50,475 nucleotides of DNA from NCBI GenBank assembly GCA_020636645.1, contig JACJXO010000012.1:1-50475 (forward strand), written 5' to 3'. The notes under the pieces were generated by a model that did no database searches, was not told the DNA's origin, and saw only the letters and a list, made by a program, of their open reading frames with translations. This document shows positions 9,202 to 17,847 of the stretch, piece by piece. The stretch is from Chitinophagales bacterium (lineage in GTDB: Bacteria; Bacteroidota; Bacteroidia; Chitinophagales; BACL12). Each line of letters starts with the position of its first letter. Positions within the stretch are counted from its first letter, which is position 1. The translations under genes were made by a program, and so were the position numbers.

Positions 9202-10623
9202 GGTTTTTCCATCTGCATCAATGAGCAGCACATATTGTCCGGAGGCAAGACCCGTCACCGGCACTTCGTCAATGGCTTGCTGAAAGGATTGTACATACAT
9301 CTGTTCTCCGGACATATTAAATATCCGGACCATACCATTACCGGTTACCGTATTAAAGTGCAGTTTTTCTGAAGCGGGGTTGGGCCACAATCCTTTTAGT
9401 GGTATAACCATATCTGATACAGCATTCTTTGGGGAAGAGACCCCGAAAATATATTCCTGCCTGCCATTTCCGGTGTTGCTTAGCTGGTTCAGTGTCGTAT
9501 CCAGTTCTGGACCTTCTGTCACCCAGCTTTCATCAGCGCCATCATCATGTACAGACCAGTCTGAAGATGATTCGTTCAAGGCACTGACCACGCCGTTATC
9601 AAATGAGTAGTTGTATCGCACCCCGAACTCCGGCGTTGAGGTAGTGAGTGGAAACACACCGAAGTAATATGCAGGATGTGGCAACAAACCAGCATCTGCA
9701 TATGGCTCACCGTCAACCCGGTAGATGAATATGCCATACACATCTGACCCTACTTCGGTTACCTCGAATAAATCACCTCCAGAAGATCCGATGCTGAGTG
9801 AGACACCTCCCCATACATCTGAAAAAAGATAATAACTTTCGTTGCCTAATGGTGCTGCAGAAAGGATGCGATCCACACTTCCAACGATGGTTCCATCAGC
9901 AGAACCCGCCATGTCCAATACCTCGGTTGCAGTGAAAGATTCATCGGCGATCCAATAACCCAGCAATCCTGCTTCCCCTCCTGTTAATTTGCTGCACATG
10001 TGGCTTCGGATCTCTTCTGCAGTTCTTTCCGTATCCCACAACCGTATCTCATCCATCTGACCAAAGGTCTGATCATTCTGGTGTACGTTGATGTTCCGGC
10101 CAATGAAAGCATGGTTTCCATTGTGCAGGATAGATGTGGTGCCTGCTGTTCCACCAGTAGAAACACTTGATTGTTCCACTCCATTGAAATAAAAGGTCAT
10201 ATCTGTTGCTGAAGTGGCTACGATGGCCACATGGGTCCAGGTTTCAAATGGTATGGTATTGATCGTTCGCAGTCCGCGACGGTGTGAGGTACCCGCACCT
10301 GCACCACTGCCGATCTCCAGTTCTACATGATCATCTTCATTGATGCGGATCCACAATCCATAATAATTTCCTGTTCCGCTGGCATCACTGGAAAACAACC
10401 CGTAAAAGTTGCCGCTTGCCTTGGTATGCGGGTACACCCAGGCCTCGAAGGTCAGCGGAAAATCAAGGTCGTTATAGACATCACCCAGATCAACATAGTT
10501 GTCAGGTTCTTCCGGAAAGTCCAGGCAGATGCCCGATCCGATGTAGTTGGACTGAGCATAGGCAACTGCTGACAGGAAGAAAAATCCAATCAGACCAGAC
10601 ATTTTAATTATTAGCTGCATCAC
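9175..10623 (-). CDS. LamG-domain secreted protein with T9SS sorting domain
   Basis: 482 residues with a signal peptide ending AYAQ near residue 24. Residues ~35-215 form a LamG/concanavalin-like jelly-roll domain of the PF13385 type (NYVDLGDVYNDLDFPLTFEA, then WTHVAIVATSATDMTFYFNG, MDEIRLWDTERTAEEI), a fold that usually binds carbohydrate or packs against other domains. A central beta-rich region of unknown family follows, and the last ~75 residues are a T9SS type A sorting domain (LWPNPASEKLHF, GLASGQYVLLI). Expected to be exported across the outer membrane and attached to the cell surface. The 3' end overlaps the acyltransferase gene on the opposite strand. The start could also be the methionine eight codons in. 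Confidence 0.88.
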   Translation of the reverse strand: MMQLIIKMSGLIGFFFLSAVAYAQSNYIGSGICLDFPEEPDNYVDLGDVYNDLDFPLTFEAWVYPHTKASGNFYGLFSSDASGTGNYYGLWIRINEDDHVELEIGSGAGAGTSHRRGLRTINTIPFETWTHVAIVATSATDMTFYFNGVEQSSVSTGGTAGTTSILHNGNHAFIGRNINVHQNDQTFGQMDEIRLWDTERTAEEIRSHMCSKLTGGEAGLLGYWIADESFTATEVLDMAGSADGTIVGSVDRILSAAPLGNESYYLFSDVWGGVSLSIGSSGGDLFEVTEVGSDVYGIFIYRVDGEPYADAGLLPHPAYYFGVFPLTTSTPEFGVRYNYSFDNGVVSALNESSSDWSVHDDGADESWVTEGPELDTTLNQLSNTGNGRQEYIFGVSSPKNAVSDMVIPLKGLWPNPASEKLHFNTVTGNGMVRIFNMSGEQMYVQSFQQAIDEVPVTGLASGQYVLLIDADGKTSGALFVKE

Positions 10624-10667
10624 TTAAAGTTACCAAGTTGCAGCTCAAGCTCAGGTATGCCGGTATG

Positions 10668-11207
10668 CTATTTTCTGCTGCACACCACAAAATAATAACT
10701 GGGCCAGATGAAGCGCAGTAACGGACGTATGCCAGGTCGCCACCTGTCGGGCGAGGTCCAGGTTTCGCTGTGATCTATCTTCCAGCCGGTCTTATCCAAC
10801 AACCAGTCCATTTGATAGGGATAAAACTCATGGTAGTGATTGTCTCTCGGGTCTTTGGGGTTTCTGTGCGGACCTGAAAACCACACATTCAGGGGTACTG
10901 AGATGATGAGTTTCGGAGCTTCTATCGACTTTAGTAAGGTATAGGGTGACAGCAGATGTTCCAGGATCTCGAATGCCGTAACAGCATCATAGCCTGTTGC
11001 CTTTGCCAGACTGACCTCTTCATCCAGGTCTTCGCCACCCGTATTGTCAACGGTGTATCCTTCTTTCCGCATGATCTCACTGAATGGATTGTCCACCCCC
11101 AGGTCCATGATCCTGGCCGGTGCCGGCAGGTGGGTCTTCATCAACGACAGGGTCTTGCGGTAGCGCCTGTCCGGCATATTGTTCTCGTACATCACAGAAT
11201 TTGGCAC
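10668..11207 (-). CDS. Class I SAM-dependent methyltransferase
   Basis: 179 residues. The N-terminal part reads ARIMDLGVDNPFSEIMRKEG, a motif I loop (DLGxxNxFS) for S-adenosylmethionine, with an acidic motif II after VDNTGGEDLD, and AVTAFEILEHLLSP in the place of motif III/IV. The C-terminal HYHEFYPYQMDWLLDKTGW is typical of small methyltransferase-11-type enzymes in Bacteroidota. It is cytoplasmic and its substrate is unknown. It is divergent from the DUF4175 gene with 118 bases between them. My recollection is that a similar methyltransferase is often found close to DUF4175, ybeY and mnmG in this phylum, but I cannot verify that here. Confidence 0.8.
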   Translation of the reverse strand: MPNSVMYENNMPDRRYRKTLSLMKTHLPAPARIMDLGVDNPFSEIMRKEGYTVDNTGGEDLDEEVSLAKATGYDAVTAFEILEHLLSPYTLLKSIEAPKLIISVPLNVWFSGPHRNPKDPRDNHYHEFYPYQMDWLLDKTGWKIDHSETWTSPDRWRPGIRPLLRFIWPSYYFVVCSRK

Positions 11208-11306
11208 TAAGATAAATCTTTGTGCAAACGACGGTCTTTTTGCATCCTTTCAAAACCTGTAGCGTTAAATTTCGTTACACAAACAAAACAGGAACAGGCT
11301 TTGCGT

Positions 11307-11314
11307 TAAGTTTG
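11307..11314 (+). promoter_or_regulatory. -7 box for DUF4175 gene
   Basis: TAAGTTTG, eleven bases before the ATG at 11326. Confidence 0.5.
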
Positions 11315-11325
11315 TCAAGGATAGT

Positions 11326-14300
11326 ATGTCCGGAAACTACACTTATCTCATCAACAGGCTGGATGCCTTCATCCGCAAGTTTTACCTGAATCAGGTGATC
11401 AGAGGTGTATTGTGGCTGGTGGCTGTAGCGGGATCCATGTACCTCGTTTTCAGTTTACTGGAATACTATCTCTATCTGTCGCCCGCGATAAGAAAGTTAT
11501 TCTTCTATGGTTTCCTGGTGATCAGCACCGCACTTTTAGCGGGTGGGATCATTCTGCCGCTGATCCGGTATTTCAGGCTAGGCAAGGTCATGAACTACCA
11601 GACCGCTTCTTCCATCATCGGCAGTCATTTTCCTGAAGTGGAAGACCGGCTTCTCAATATCCTGCAGTTGGAACATCAGTCGCCGGGAGTTGCAGACAGA
11701 AGTCTGATCGAAGCCAGCGTGGAACAAAAGATCAGACAGATCAAACCCGTTCCTTTCCTGCGGGCCATCGACCTGCGAAAGAATAAAAAATACCTGCCTT
11801 ATGCCCTTCCGCCGCTGGCAGTGTTGTTCTTCCTGTTGTTTGCCGCACCCAATATCCTTCGCGACAGCAACTATCGCCTGATCAACAACAACGAAGTATT
11901 TGAGCGGGCAGCGCCATTTCATTTCATGATCAGCAATGATCCACTGGAGGTGATCCAGTACCAGGACTTTGAGCTGGTTGTTCATCTGGAGGGCAGTGTC
12001 TTGCCGGAGGCTGTGGCAGTAGAGACCGCAGCGGGAAGCTTTCCCATGACCAGGACCGCACCCGATACTTATACCTATGTGTTCAGAAAGGTACCTGATG
12101 CCACAGATTTTCATTTGCTGGCCAATGGGTATCCATCTTCCACCTATACCCTGCGTGTCATTCCGAGACCGGTAGTAAAGACGTTTCGGGTAGAACTGGA
12201 CTACCCTGATTATACTGGCAGGCGTAATGAAGTGCTGGACAATACGGGCGACATGAGTATCCCTGAAGGTACATCTGTAAGGTGGGTGTTCAGCACGGAA
12301 GCCGCTGATAGTGTGGAACTCTTCTTTGGCGAAAACAAACAGACCGCACAAAGAGATACCCGCGATCGCTTTGTACTGGAAAAGACCATTCACGACGGCG
12401 GATCTTATGCCATCGGTTTGGCAAATACCTACATGTACAGCAACGACACACTTCGCTACTGGATGCAGGTCATCCCCGATGCCTATCCTAAGATCTCTGT
12501 AGAAGCAGCCACAGATAGCAGTGATCATAAATATGTTTTTTTTCTTGGAAATGCCAGCGATGATTATGGTATCAGTCGCACGGCATTTCACTATACCCTG
12601 GAAAAACAGGACGAACAAGGACACTACCGGGAATCGGATACAGGCACAGACAAAGTGCCATTCACCCGTGCCGGCAACCAGGCGGCCTTTACCTATGCCT
12701 TTGACATGAATCGTTTTGCCCTTCAGCCCGGCGATCGCATTACCTATTACTTTGAAACCTGGGACAATGATGGCGTACACGGTCCGAAGGCAACGAGGAC
12801 AGGCGTCATGCAGTTCGCCGTGCCCACCCTGGATGAGCTGAAAGACACCCGTGATGCCAACAATGATGCTGTAGAAGAAGGTCTGGAAAAGGTGCTGGAC
12901 GAGTTACAGGATATCAGAAAAGACACCCGTGATCTGCAGGAAAAATTCATTCAGAAGAAAGACCTGAACTGGGAAGATAAAAAGAACGTAGAGGACCTGC
13001 TGAAACGTCAGAATCAGTTGCAGGAACAACTCAACCAGTTGCAGGAAAATTTTCAGAAGAACCTGGACATGCAACAGGAGTATATGCAGCCCGAACAACA
13101 GATCCTGGAAAAACAGCAACAACTTCAGGAGTTGTTCGAAGAGGTCATGGATGAGGAGATGAAGCAATTGTATGAAGAATTGCAAAAGCTTTTGGAAGAA
13201 CTGAGCCGGGAAGAATCTCTGCAGGAAATGGAGCAGATGGATCTGAATAACAAAGAGCTGGAGAACGAACTGGACCGGATGCTGGAATTGTTCAAGCAAC
13301 TGCAGTTGGAGCAGCAGATGCAGGAAACCATAGATGAGTTGAATGAACTGGCTGAAGAGCAGCTGGAGCTGAGTGAAGAATCTAAAGACAAGCAGTCTGA
13401 TGTCATGGATAACATAGACAAGCAGGAAGACATCAACAAGCAGTTCGAAGAGATCAGCAAAGACCTGGAGAAGCTGCAGGAAATGAATGAAGATCTGGAA
13501 AATCCCAAAGAAATGGGCGATTCCGAACAACAACAACAGGAGATCAGCGAACACCTGGAGCAGAGCATGGAGCAGCTTCAGAACAACAAACAAAAACAGG
13601 CCAGCGAGCAGCAGCAACAGGCAGGAGAAAAGATGCAGCAGATGGCCCAGCAGATGCAGGACCAGATGCAGCAGCAGCAACAGGAACAGCAGCAGGAAGA
13701 CATGCGGGCACTATCGCAGTTACTGGACAACCTGCTGAAGCTTTCATTGGATCAGGAAGATCTCATATATGAATTACAGCAAACCAAAGCAGCCAATCCG
13801 CGGTATGTGGAATTGATGAATGAGCAGCAGCGCATCAAGGAAGATACCCGGATGGTGGAAGACAGCCTGCTGGCACTAAGCAAACGAGTACCGGATATTA
13901 GCAGTTTCGTACTGCGTGAAATGGCTGCTGTCAACAAGAATCTGGGCGGCAGTCTGGATGCCCTGCACGAACGGGGCACCAACCAGGCGAATGTCTATCA
14001 GCAGTACACCATGACCGGCTACAATAACCTGGCCCTGATGCTGGATGAGGTATTACAGCAATTGCAGCAGCAGATGGCCCAGAGTATGCCCGGCTCACAG
14101 ATGTGCCAGAAACCAGGCGGGTCATCAGAGCTTCCCAGTATGAGCGAGATGCAAAAACAGCTCAATGAGCAGTTGCAGCAGATGAAAGGTCAGATGAGCC
14201 AGGGTCCGAAACCCGGTGAGCGCCAGGGTATGAGTCAGCAGTTGGCACAAATGGCCCAGCAACAAGCTGCCTTAAGGGAAGCCCTGCAACAACTGGCCGA

Positions 14301-14664
14301 CGAGTTGGGTGGTGGCAATACCGAAGACGGCAAACTGGCCAAAGAACTTCGGGAGATCGCTGATCAGATGGACAAGACCGAAGAAGACATCGTCAACAAA
14401 CGCCTCACAGAAGAGACCCTGAAACGGCAGGAAGAGATCCTGACCCGATTGCTGGAAGCACAGGACGCTGATCGGCAGCGCAAGACAGACAATGAGCGCC
14501 AGAGCAATACTGCAGACGCACAACAGAGAGAAATGCCGCCGGCTTTGGAAGAGTATCTGCGCAAACGCCAGGCCGAACTGGACCAGTACAAGACCGTCGC
14601 CCCGGAACTCAAGCCTTATTACAAGCAGTTGGTAGAAGAATATTTCCGGAACGGCGGGTGGTGA
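11326..14664 (+). CDS. DUF4175 family giant membrane protein with Gln/Glu-rich coiled coils
   Basis: 1112 residues. Three hydrophobic segments near the N-terminus (about 24-46, 57-85 and 155-175) anchor it in the inner membrane. Residues ~190-500 are beta-rich and would lie outside the cytoplasm. From ~520 to ~1000 the chain is a very long coiled-coil region made largely of Q, E, L and K, with runs such as EQQQQEISEHLEQSMEQLQ, followed by a charged tail (EEYLRKRQAELDQYKTVAPE). Proteins of this build in Bacteroidota are annotated DUF4175; their function is not known, though an envelope-structural role is plausible. The low-complexity stretch makes spurious antisense ORFs, which are not genes. 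It converges with the response regulator, six bases apart. Confidence 0.88.
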   Translation: MSGNYTYLINRLDAFIRKFYLNQVIRGVLWLVAVAGSMYLVFSLLEYYLYLSPAIRKLFFYGFLVISTALLAGGIILPLIRYFRLGKVMNYQTASSIIGSHFPEVEDRLLNILQLEHQSPGVADRSLIEASVEQKIRQIKPVPFLRAIDLRKNKKYLPYALPPLAVLFFLLFAAPNILRDSNYRLINNNEVFERAAPFHFMISNDPLEVIQYQDFELVVHLEGSVLPEAVAVETAAGSFPMTRTAPDTYTYVFRKVPDATDFHLLANGYPSSTYTLRVIPRPVVKTFRVELDYPDYTGRRNEVLDNTGDMSIPEGTSVRWVFSTEAADSVELFFGENKQTAQRDTRDRFVLEKTIHDGGSYAIGLANTYMYSNDTLRYWMQVIPDAYPKISVEAATDSSDHKYVFFLGNASDDYGISRTAFHYTLEKQDEQGHYRESDTGTDKVPFTRAGNQAAFTYAFDMNRFALQPGDRITYYFETWDNDGVHGPKATRTGVMQFAVPTLDELKDTRDANNDAVEEGLEKVLDELQDIRKDTRDLQEKFIQKKDLNWEDKKNVEDLLKRQNQLQEQLNQLQENFQKNLDMQQEYMQPEQQILEKQQQLQELFEEVMDEEMKQLYEELQKLLEELSREESLQEMEQMDLNNKELENELDRMLELFKQLQLEQQMQETIDELNELAEEQLELSEESKDKQSDVMDNIDKQEDINKQFEEISKDLEKLQEMNEDLENPKEMGDSEQQQQEISEHLEQSMEQLQNNKQKQASEQQQQAGEKMQQMAQQMQDQMQQQQQEQQQEDMRALSQLLDNLLKLSLDQEDLIYELQQTKAANPRYVELMNEQQRIKEDTRMVEDSLLALSKRVPDISSFVLREMAAVNKNLGGSLDALHERGTNQANVYQQYTMTGYNNLALMLDEVLQQLQQQMAQSMPGSQMCQKPGGSSELPSMSEMQKQLNEQLQQMKGQMSQGPKPGERQGMSQQLAQMAQQQAALREALQQLADELGGGNTEDGKLAKELREIADQMDKTEEDIVNKRLTEETLKRQEEILTRLLEAQDADRQRKTDNERQSNTADAQQREMPPALEEYLRKRQAELDQYKTVAPELKPYYKQLVEEYFRNGGW

Positions 14665-14670
14665 TGTGTA

Positions 14671-15327
14671 TTAACTAACCAGCCCGTTATGAAAGGCAAA
14701 AAGCACGATCCCGGTTCTTGATCTCAGATCCAGTTTGGAAAAAACAGATTCCCGGTATCCATCAACGGTACGTTGGCTTACCTCCATTTTGTCAGCAATC
14801 TCTTTATATGTTAATTCACTGCAGCAGAGTGTTATAAAGGTTCGCTCTCTTTCGCTTAGATGGTCTATCGGACGACGCGAGGTTTTCTGCTGGATTGCGT
14901 GTTCCTTTGCCTGCATGATGCTGTTGATCACGCGGTCTGAATAACTATATCCCTTTCGTTCCACCTCATCTAGAGTTTCCTTTACTTCATTGGTTGATGC
15001 ATCTTTAAGCAGATAAGCGTGTGCTCCACTTTCCATCATCCTGCTGATCGTTGCATCGTCGTCATAGACCGATAAAGCGATCACTTTTATGGCAGGAAAT
15101 TCTGCAGTAAGGATCGCTGTTGTCTCAAATCCGTCCATGACGGGCATGCCTATATCCATCAAAACAACATCCGGGTAACTTTCTGATCTGCGCAGATAAT
15201 GCAATGCTTCTGAACCGTTTTCAGCCTCAAACAGGATGGTATAATTTTCAAAGCCTTCTATAAGCAATCGCAGGCCCGACCTGATCAGCTGGTGGTCATC
15301 TACTATGGCGACAGATCGTTGTGTCAT
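14671..15327 (-). CDS. NarL/LuxR-type response regulator
   Basis: 218 residues. Receiver domain 1-125 with acidic pocket D10-D11, phospho-acceptor D58 in VVLMDIGMPVMDG, and conserved K108 in AYLLKDA. The C-terminal LuxR-type helix-turn-helix (about 150-215) contains LSERERTFITLCCSELTYKE and MEVSQRTVDGYRESVFSKL. It is a DNA-binding transcription factor activated by phosphorylation. Its ATG overlaps the stop of the histidine kinase gene as ATGA, so the two form one translational unit and are a cognate pair. Targets are not evident; the adjacent lipoprotein (17681) and envelope protein (17848) genes are the nearest candidates but that is only proximity. Confidence 0.93.
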   Translation of the reverse strand: MTQRSVAIVDDHQLIRSGLRLLIEGFENYTILFEAENGSEALHYLRRSESYPDVVLMDIGMPVMDGFETTAILTAEFPAIKVIALSVYDDDATISRMMESGAHAYLLKDASTNEVKETLDEVERKGYSYSDRVINSIMQAKEHAIQQKTSRRPIDHLSERERTFITLCCSELTYKEIADKMEVSQRTVDGYRESVFSKLDLRSRTGIVLFAFHNGLVS

Positions 15328-16124
15328 GTTGATTCTTTTTTGTTGAGCCCGGTGGGGAAAAGGAACTTCAGATGAAAACCCCTGTGTGCTTCCTGCAGCG
15401 GGATGATTTGTCCGCCCATATACTTCACACGCTGCTCGATATTCAGCAAACCTGCACCCGGGGCTGCTGGCCGACCCGGATCATCAGGCAACCCTTTTCC
15501 GTTGTCAGTATAGTACATGCTGATCTTATCTTCCATCATATTCAATTGAATATTGATTTCTGTTGCTTCTGCATGTTTGATGGTGTTGGACACAAGCTCC
15601 TGGATGATCCTGAATGCGTGTAACTCCAACGAAGGGTCTGACCATACAAGGTCATCATCCAGATCATACCGCAGGTGCAGCTTACCACCTTTCTCCAGGC
15701 GTTCTTTCAAGCGTTGCAGCGCTGTTTTTAATCCGAATGACCTCAGGTAATCACTGTTCAGTATCCTGCTGATGTTCCGCACACTGTCCAGGCCAGACCG
15801 TACCGCATGCAGTGCTTGTTCTACCGTTTCATCAGGTGCGTTCTTTGAAAGCCTGTTCAGTTGCATAATGGCCACGGTGAGCAGTTGCCCTGTATCATCA
15901 TGAAGATCTGCTGCCACTTCCCGTAAAGTAGTTTCTGTCACTTCCAGTCTGACATTCGCTAATTCTTTCTCCTGCAGAACCTGAAGCCGGTGCATCTCAT
16001 TGATATGTCGCAGCTTCCTGTTTCTCGAAACAAGCAACAAATTGATGACCAGCACCGAAAAAAATACCAGCAGGGATGTGGTGATGATCAGGAAGTAGAG
16101 TATGTCTGTTTGATTTTTGTCCAT
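15324..16124 (-). CDS. Sensor histidine kinase, HisKA_3 type, without sensor domain
   Basis: 266 residues. One transmembrane helix at about 9-32, directly followed by a short coiled linker, the HisKA_3 dimerisation helix with phospho-acceptor H75 in VAADLHDDTGQLL, and an HATPase_c domain with N box (ELVSNTIKHAEA), G1 (DNGKGLPDD) and G2 (GAGLLNIEQRV). There is no extracellular or PAS/GAF sensor region, so signal input must come from a partner. The best candidate is the polytopic protein encoded immediately upstream, whose gene overlaps this one by 37 bases. It phosphorylates the NarL-type regulator encoded downstream. Small single-helix kinases of this sort are common in Bacteroidota. Confidence 0.9.
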   Translation of the reverse strand: MDKNQTDILYFLIITTSLLVFFSVLVINLLLVSRNRKLRHINEMHRLQVLQEKELANVRLEVTETTLREVAADLHDDTGQLLTVAIMQLNRLSKNAPDETVEQALHAVRSGLDSVRNISRILNSDYLRSFGLKTALQRLKERLEKGGKLHLRYDLDDDLVWSDPSLELHAFRIIQELVSNTIKHAEATEINIQLNMMEDKISMYYTDNGKGLPDDPGRPAAPGAGLLNIEQRVKYMGGQIIPLQEAHRGFHLKFLFPTGLNKKEST

Positions 16125-16780
16125 ATAAGCCCTGCAATGATCAATAGAAAATAAAAAACATTTAAAACGTCATTAATAATATACAATTTATCTGCAAGTT
16201 CTATATTCTCAGCACTCCAGTAATTCAATACGGCAATGATCGGAACGGTGCCGGTAAAATACACGAATGTGGAGATCGAAAACCAGGTGCTGAACTGATA
16301 GAGCGGATGTTCTGTCAATCTCTGTACCTGTTCTCTCAGGTGCAGGAAGGCCAATATGGCCAGCACGATATTTGCCGGAACAAGCGTATTGGTACAAAGC
16401 ATTTTCATCTGCTGTCCAAACTGCATATTCATGATATGCGCCACTATGAAAAGCAGTGCCAGCACCCGGGACGTTTGGGCAAGCTTCTTTTCGATGAATA
16501 GCACTGAATACCGGGAAATGTAGGCAGCATACACCCCCGTCAAAACAAGGTTGTAGTACCATATGTTGGATGGCCTGTGTGGATTGAAATAGACTATCCC
16601 TGCAGCCGGTATTTCCATCAGGTACAGGCTGGCGATCATCCACATAAGACGCCGGTCTGCAGACGCAGAAGTCTTCCACAACAGACAAATGACCAGGCAG
16701 GCCAGCAGTCCGGACATATACACGACCTGATGTGCGTGTACTATCCATAAAAACTCCAATAGTTTGCCCGAATGTTCCAA
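16088..16780 (-). CDS. Polytopic membrane protein, probable signal-input partner of the histidine kinase
   Basis: 230 residues with six to seven hydrophobic helices (for example MSGLLACLVICLLW, VLALLFIVAHIMNM and FYFLLIIAGLIW) and almost no soluble loops. No family is recognised with confidence; it recalls the seven-helix membrane sensors that accompany minimal kinases. It is the first gene of a three-gene overlapping operon: its 3' end overlaps the kinase gene by 37 bases, which strongly suggests coupled translation and a shared complex. Role as sensor is inferred from context. A transporter-like or purely structural role cannot be excluded. Confidence 0.7.
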   Translation of the reverse strand: MEHSGKLLEFLWIVHAHQVVYMSGLLACLVICLLWKTSASADRRLMWMIASLYLMEIPAAGIVYFNPHRPSNIWYYNLVLTGVYAAYISRYSVLFIEKKLAQTSRVLALLFIVAHIMNMQFGQQMKMLCTNTLVPANIVLAILAFLHLREQVQRLTEHPLYQFSTWFSISTFVYFTGTVPIIAVLNYWSAENIELADKLYIINDVLNVFYFLLIIAGLIWTKIKQTYSTS

Positions 16781-16811
16781 TGGCTGTCAGTATGAGGCAT
16801 ACAAGGTACTA

Positions 16812-17681
16812 TTAAAGATCGTTTTTTGTAATGCCGTTCAGATCATCACATCTGGGCGGACAAGGCTTGGCGATCTCCTCTATTAGTCCTTTTCTTGTAT
16901 TTAGTGATGTTGCCGATTCTGTAACACTTCTATTTGAACGAAACAACTCCCACAGTCCGGTATATCCAACAAGCGAATCTGCACTGCCAATGTAGTTGCG
17001 TGTATCCCCTGTGTTGAACAGATCATTAAGAAGGGTCGTATCGTTCTCCACCCAACCGTGGTATAATAAGATATGATAATCAACCTGGTTCGTAGTATTT
17101 CCACCGTTATCTGTAAAATAGGTATTCAGGTTGCTCCACGGATAGTAGCGGGATATTTTATCTATGTCATCGTGTTTATTAAGAACCCTGCCATTTATCC
17201 TAACCCCGTTGAAATAATTTTCAATAAGACTGATCGCTGAATCTCTGGAGATGGGATGCTGAAGCACATTAAACTTATTGCCTCCGGGATGAAGCAGCCT
17301 TAGTGATGCATTCTTCAGGGTATCTGCCACTGAAACACCGATAATAGAGACTATCGTATCATGCAATAAACCAGGAAATACCTGTATGCCGCCAGTGCGG
17401 GAAGGGTCAAAGCTGGCATAGTACTGCTGTAAACTACTGAAGTCTATTGCTGACTCTGTAATGGCGGGGGCTATACCTGAACTACCCAGCTTATAATTTT
17501 CCATTGCGTACCGGGTGATCCTGTTTGCCAAAGTCTTATTAATTCCGTTGGATTTGTCCTGATTGATACTATTTTGAGAGATTAGGTCACCTCCGTTTTC
17601 CTTTGAGTCTTGTTCTGTACATGCCAGTAAACCCAAGGCCACCAGCAACCCAAGGCAGAACACTTGTGTAATTATTTTCAT
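16812..17681 (-). CDS. Lipoprotein of unknown function
   Basis: 289 residues beginning MKIITQVFCLGLLVALGLLAC; the LLAC lipobox puts the lipidated Cys at residue 21. The mature part is acidic and Asn/Ser-rich, with no catalytic or repeat motif I can name. It has a stretch of regular beta-like sequence (GGIQVFPGLLHDTIVSIIGV) and ends KPCPPRCDDLNGITKNDL, a small Cys-Pro-Pro-Arg-Cys motif that could form a disulfide or bind metal. It lies just upstream of the two-component operon on the same strand (31 bases before the membrane-protein gene start) and divergent from an envelope-protein gene, so it may be read with either. A TACTTTTG box lies on its strand at 17712-17719. Confidence 0.75.
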   Translation of the reverse strand: MKIITQVFCLGLLVALGLLACTEQDSKENGGDLISQNSINQDKSNGINKTLANRITRYAMENYKLGSSGIAPAITESAIDFSSLQQYYASFDPSRTGGIQVFPGLLHDTIVSIIGVSVADTLKNASLRLLHPGGNKFNVLQHPISRDSAISLIENYFNGVRINGRVLNKHDDIDKISRYYPWSNLNTYFTDNGGNTTNQVDYHILLYHGWVENDTTLLNDLFNTGDTRNYIGSADSLVGYTGLWELFRSNRSVTESATSLNTRKGLIEEIAKPCPPRCDDLNGITKNDL

Positions 17682-17711
17682 GTGTCAAAGTTTTATGTAT
17701 TAGATTCTGTA

Positions 17712-17719
17712 CAAAAGTA
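17712..17719 (-). promoter_or_regulatory. -7 box for the 17681 lipoprotein gene
   Basis: Minus-strand TACTTTTG, 30 bases before the ATG; with a plus-strand box at 17794 it makes this a divergent promoter region. Confidence 0.5.
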
Positions 17720-17793
17720 GAAATAAGCTCTGCTATTATTCAGGTGACTATAGCGGGGGTGTAAATACCCTGCCTGTAGTCGGTTTCCGGAAA

Positions 17794-17801
17794 TATGTTT
17801 G
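17794..17801 (+). promoter_or_regulatory. -7 box for the 17848 envelope-protein gene
   Basis: TATGTTTG on the plus strand, 46 bases before the ATG at 17848. Confidence 0.45.
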
Positions 17802-17847
17802 CATCATCAATGTGGTCTTAAACGATTTATAATATCAAAAAATCATC

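Noticed and set aside
11578..14612. Several long antisense frames inside the DUF4175 gene (for example 11578-12780 and 12904-13680 on the minus strand)
   Set aside because: They lie wholly within a strongly supported gene, and their Leu/Phe/Ser-rich sequences are what the low-complexity Gln/Glu coding gives when read backward.
16209..16748. 179-codon minus-strand frame overlapping the polytopic membrane-protein gene in another frame
   Set aside because: The overlapping frame has coherent membrane helices and an operon-type overlap; this one has no hydrophobic pattern or start signal.
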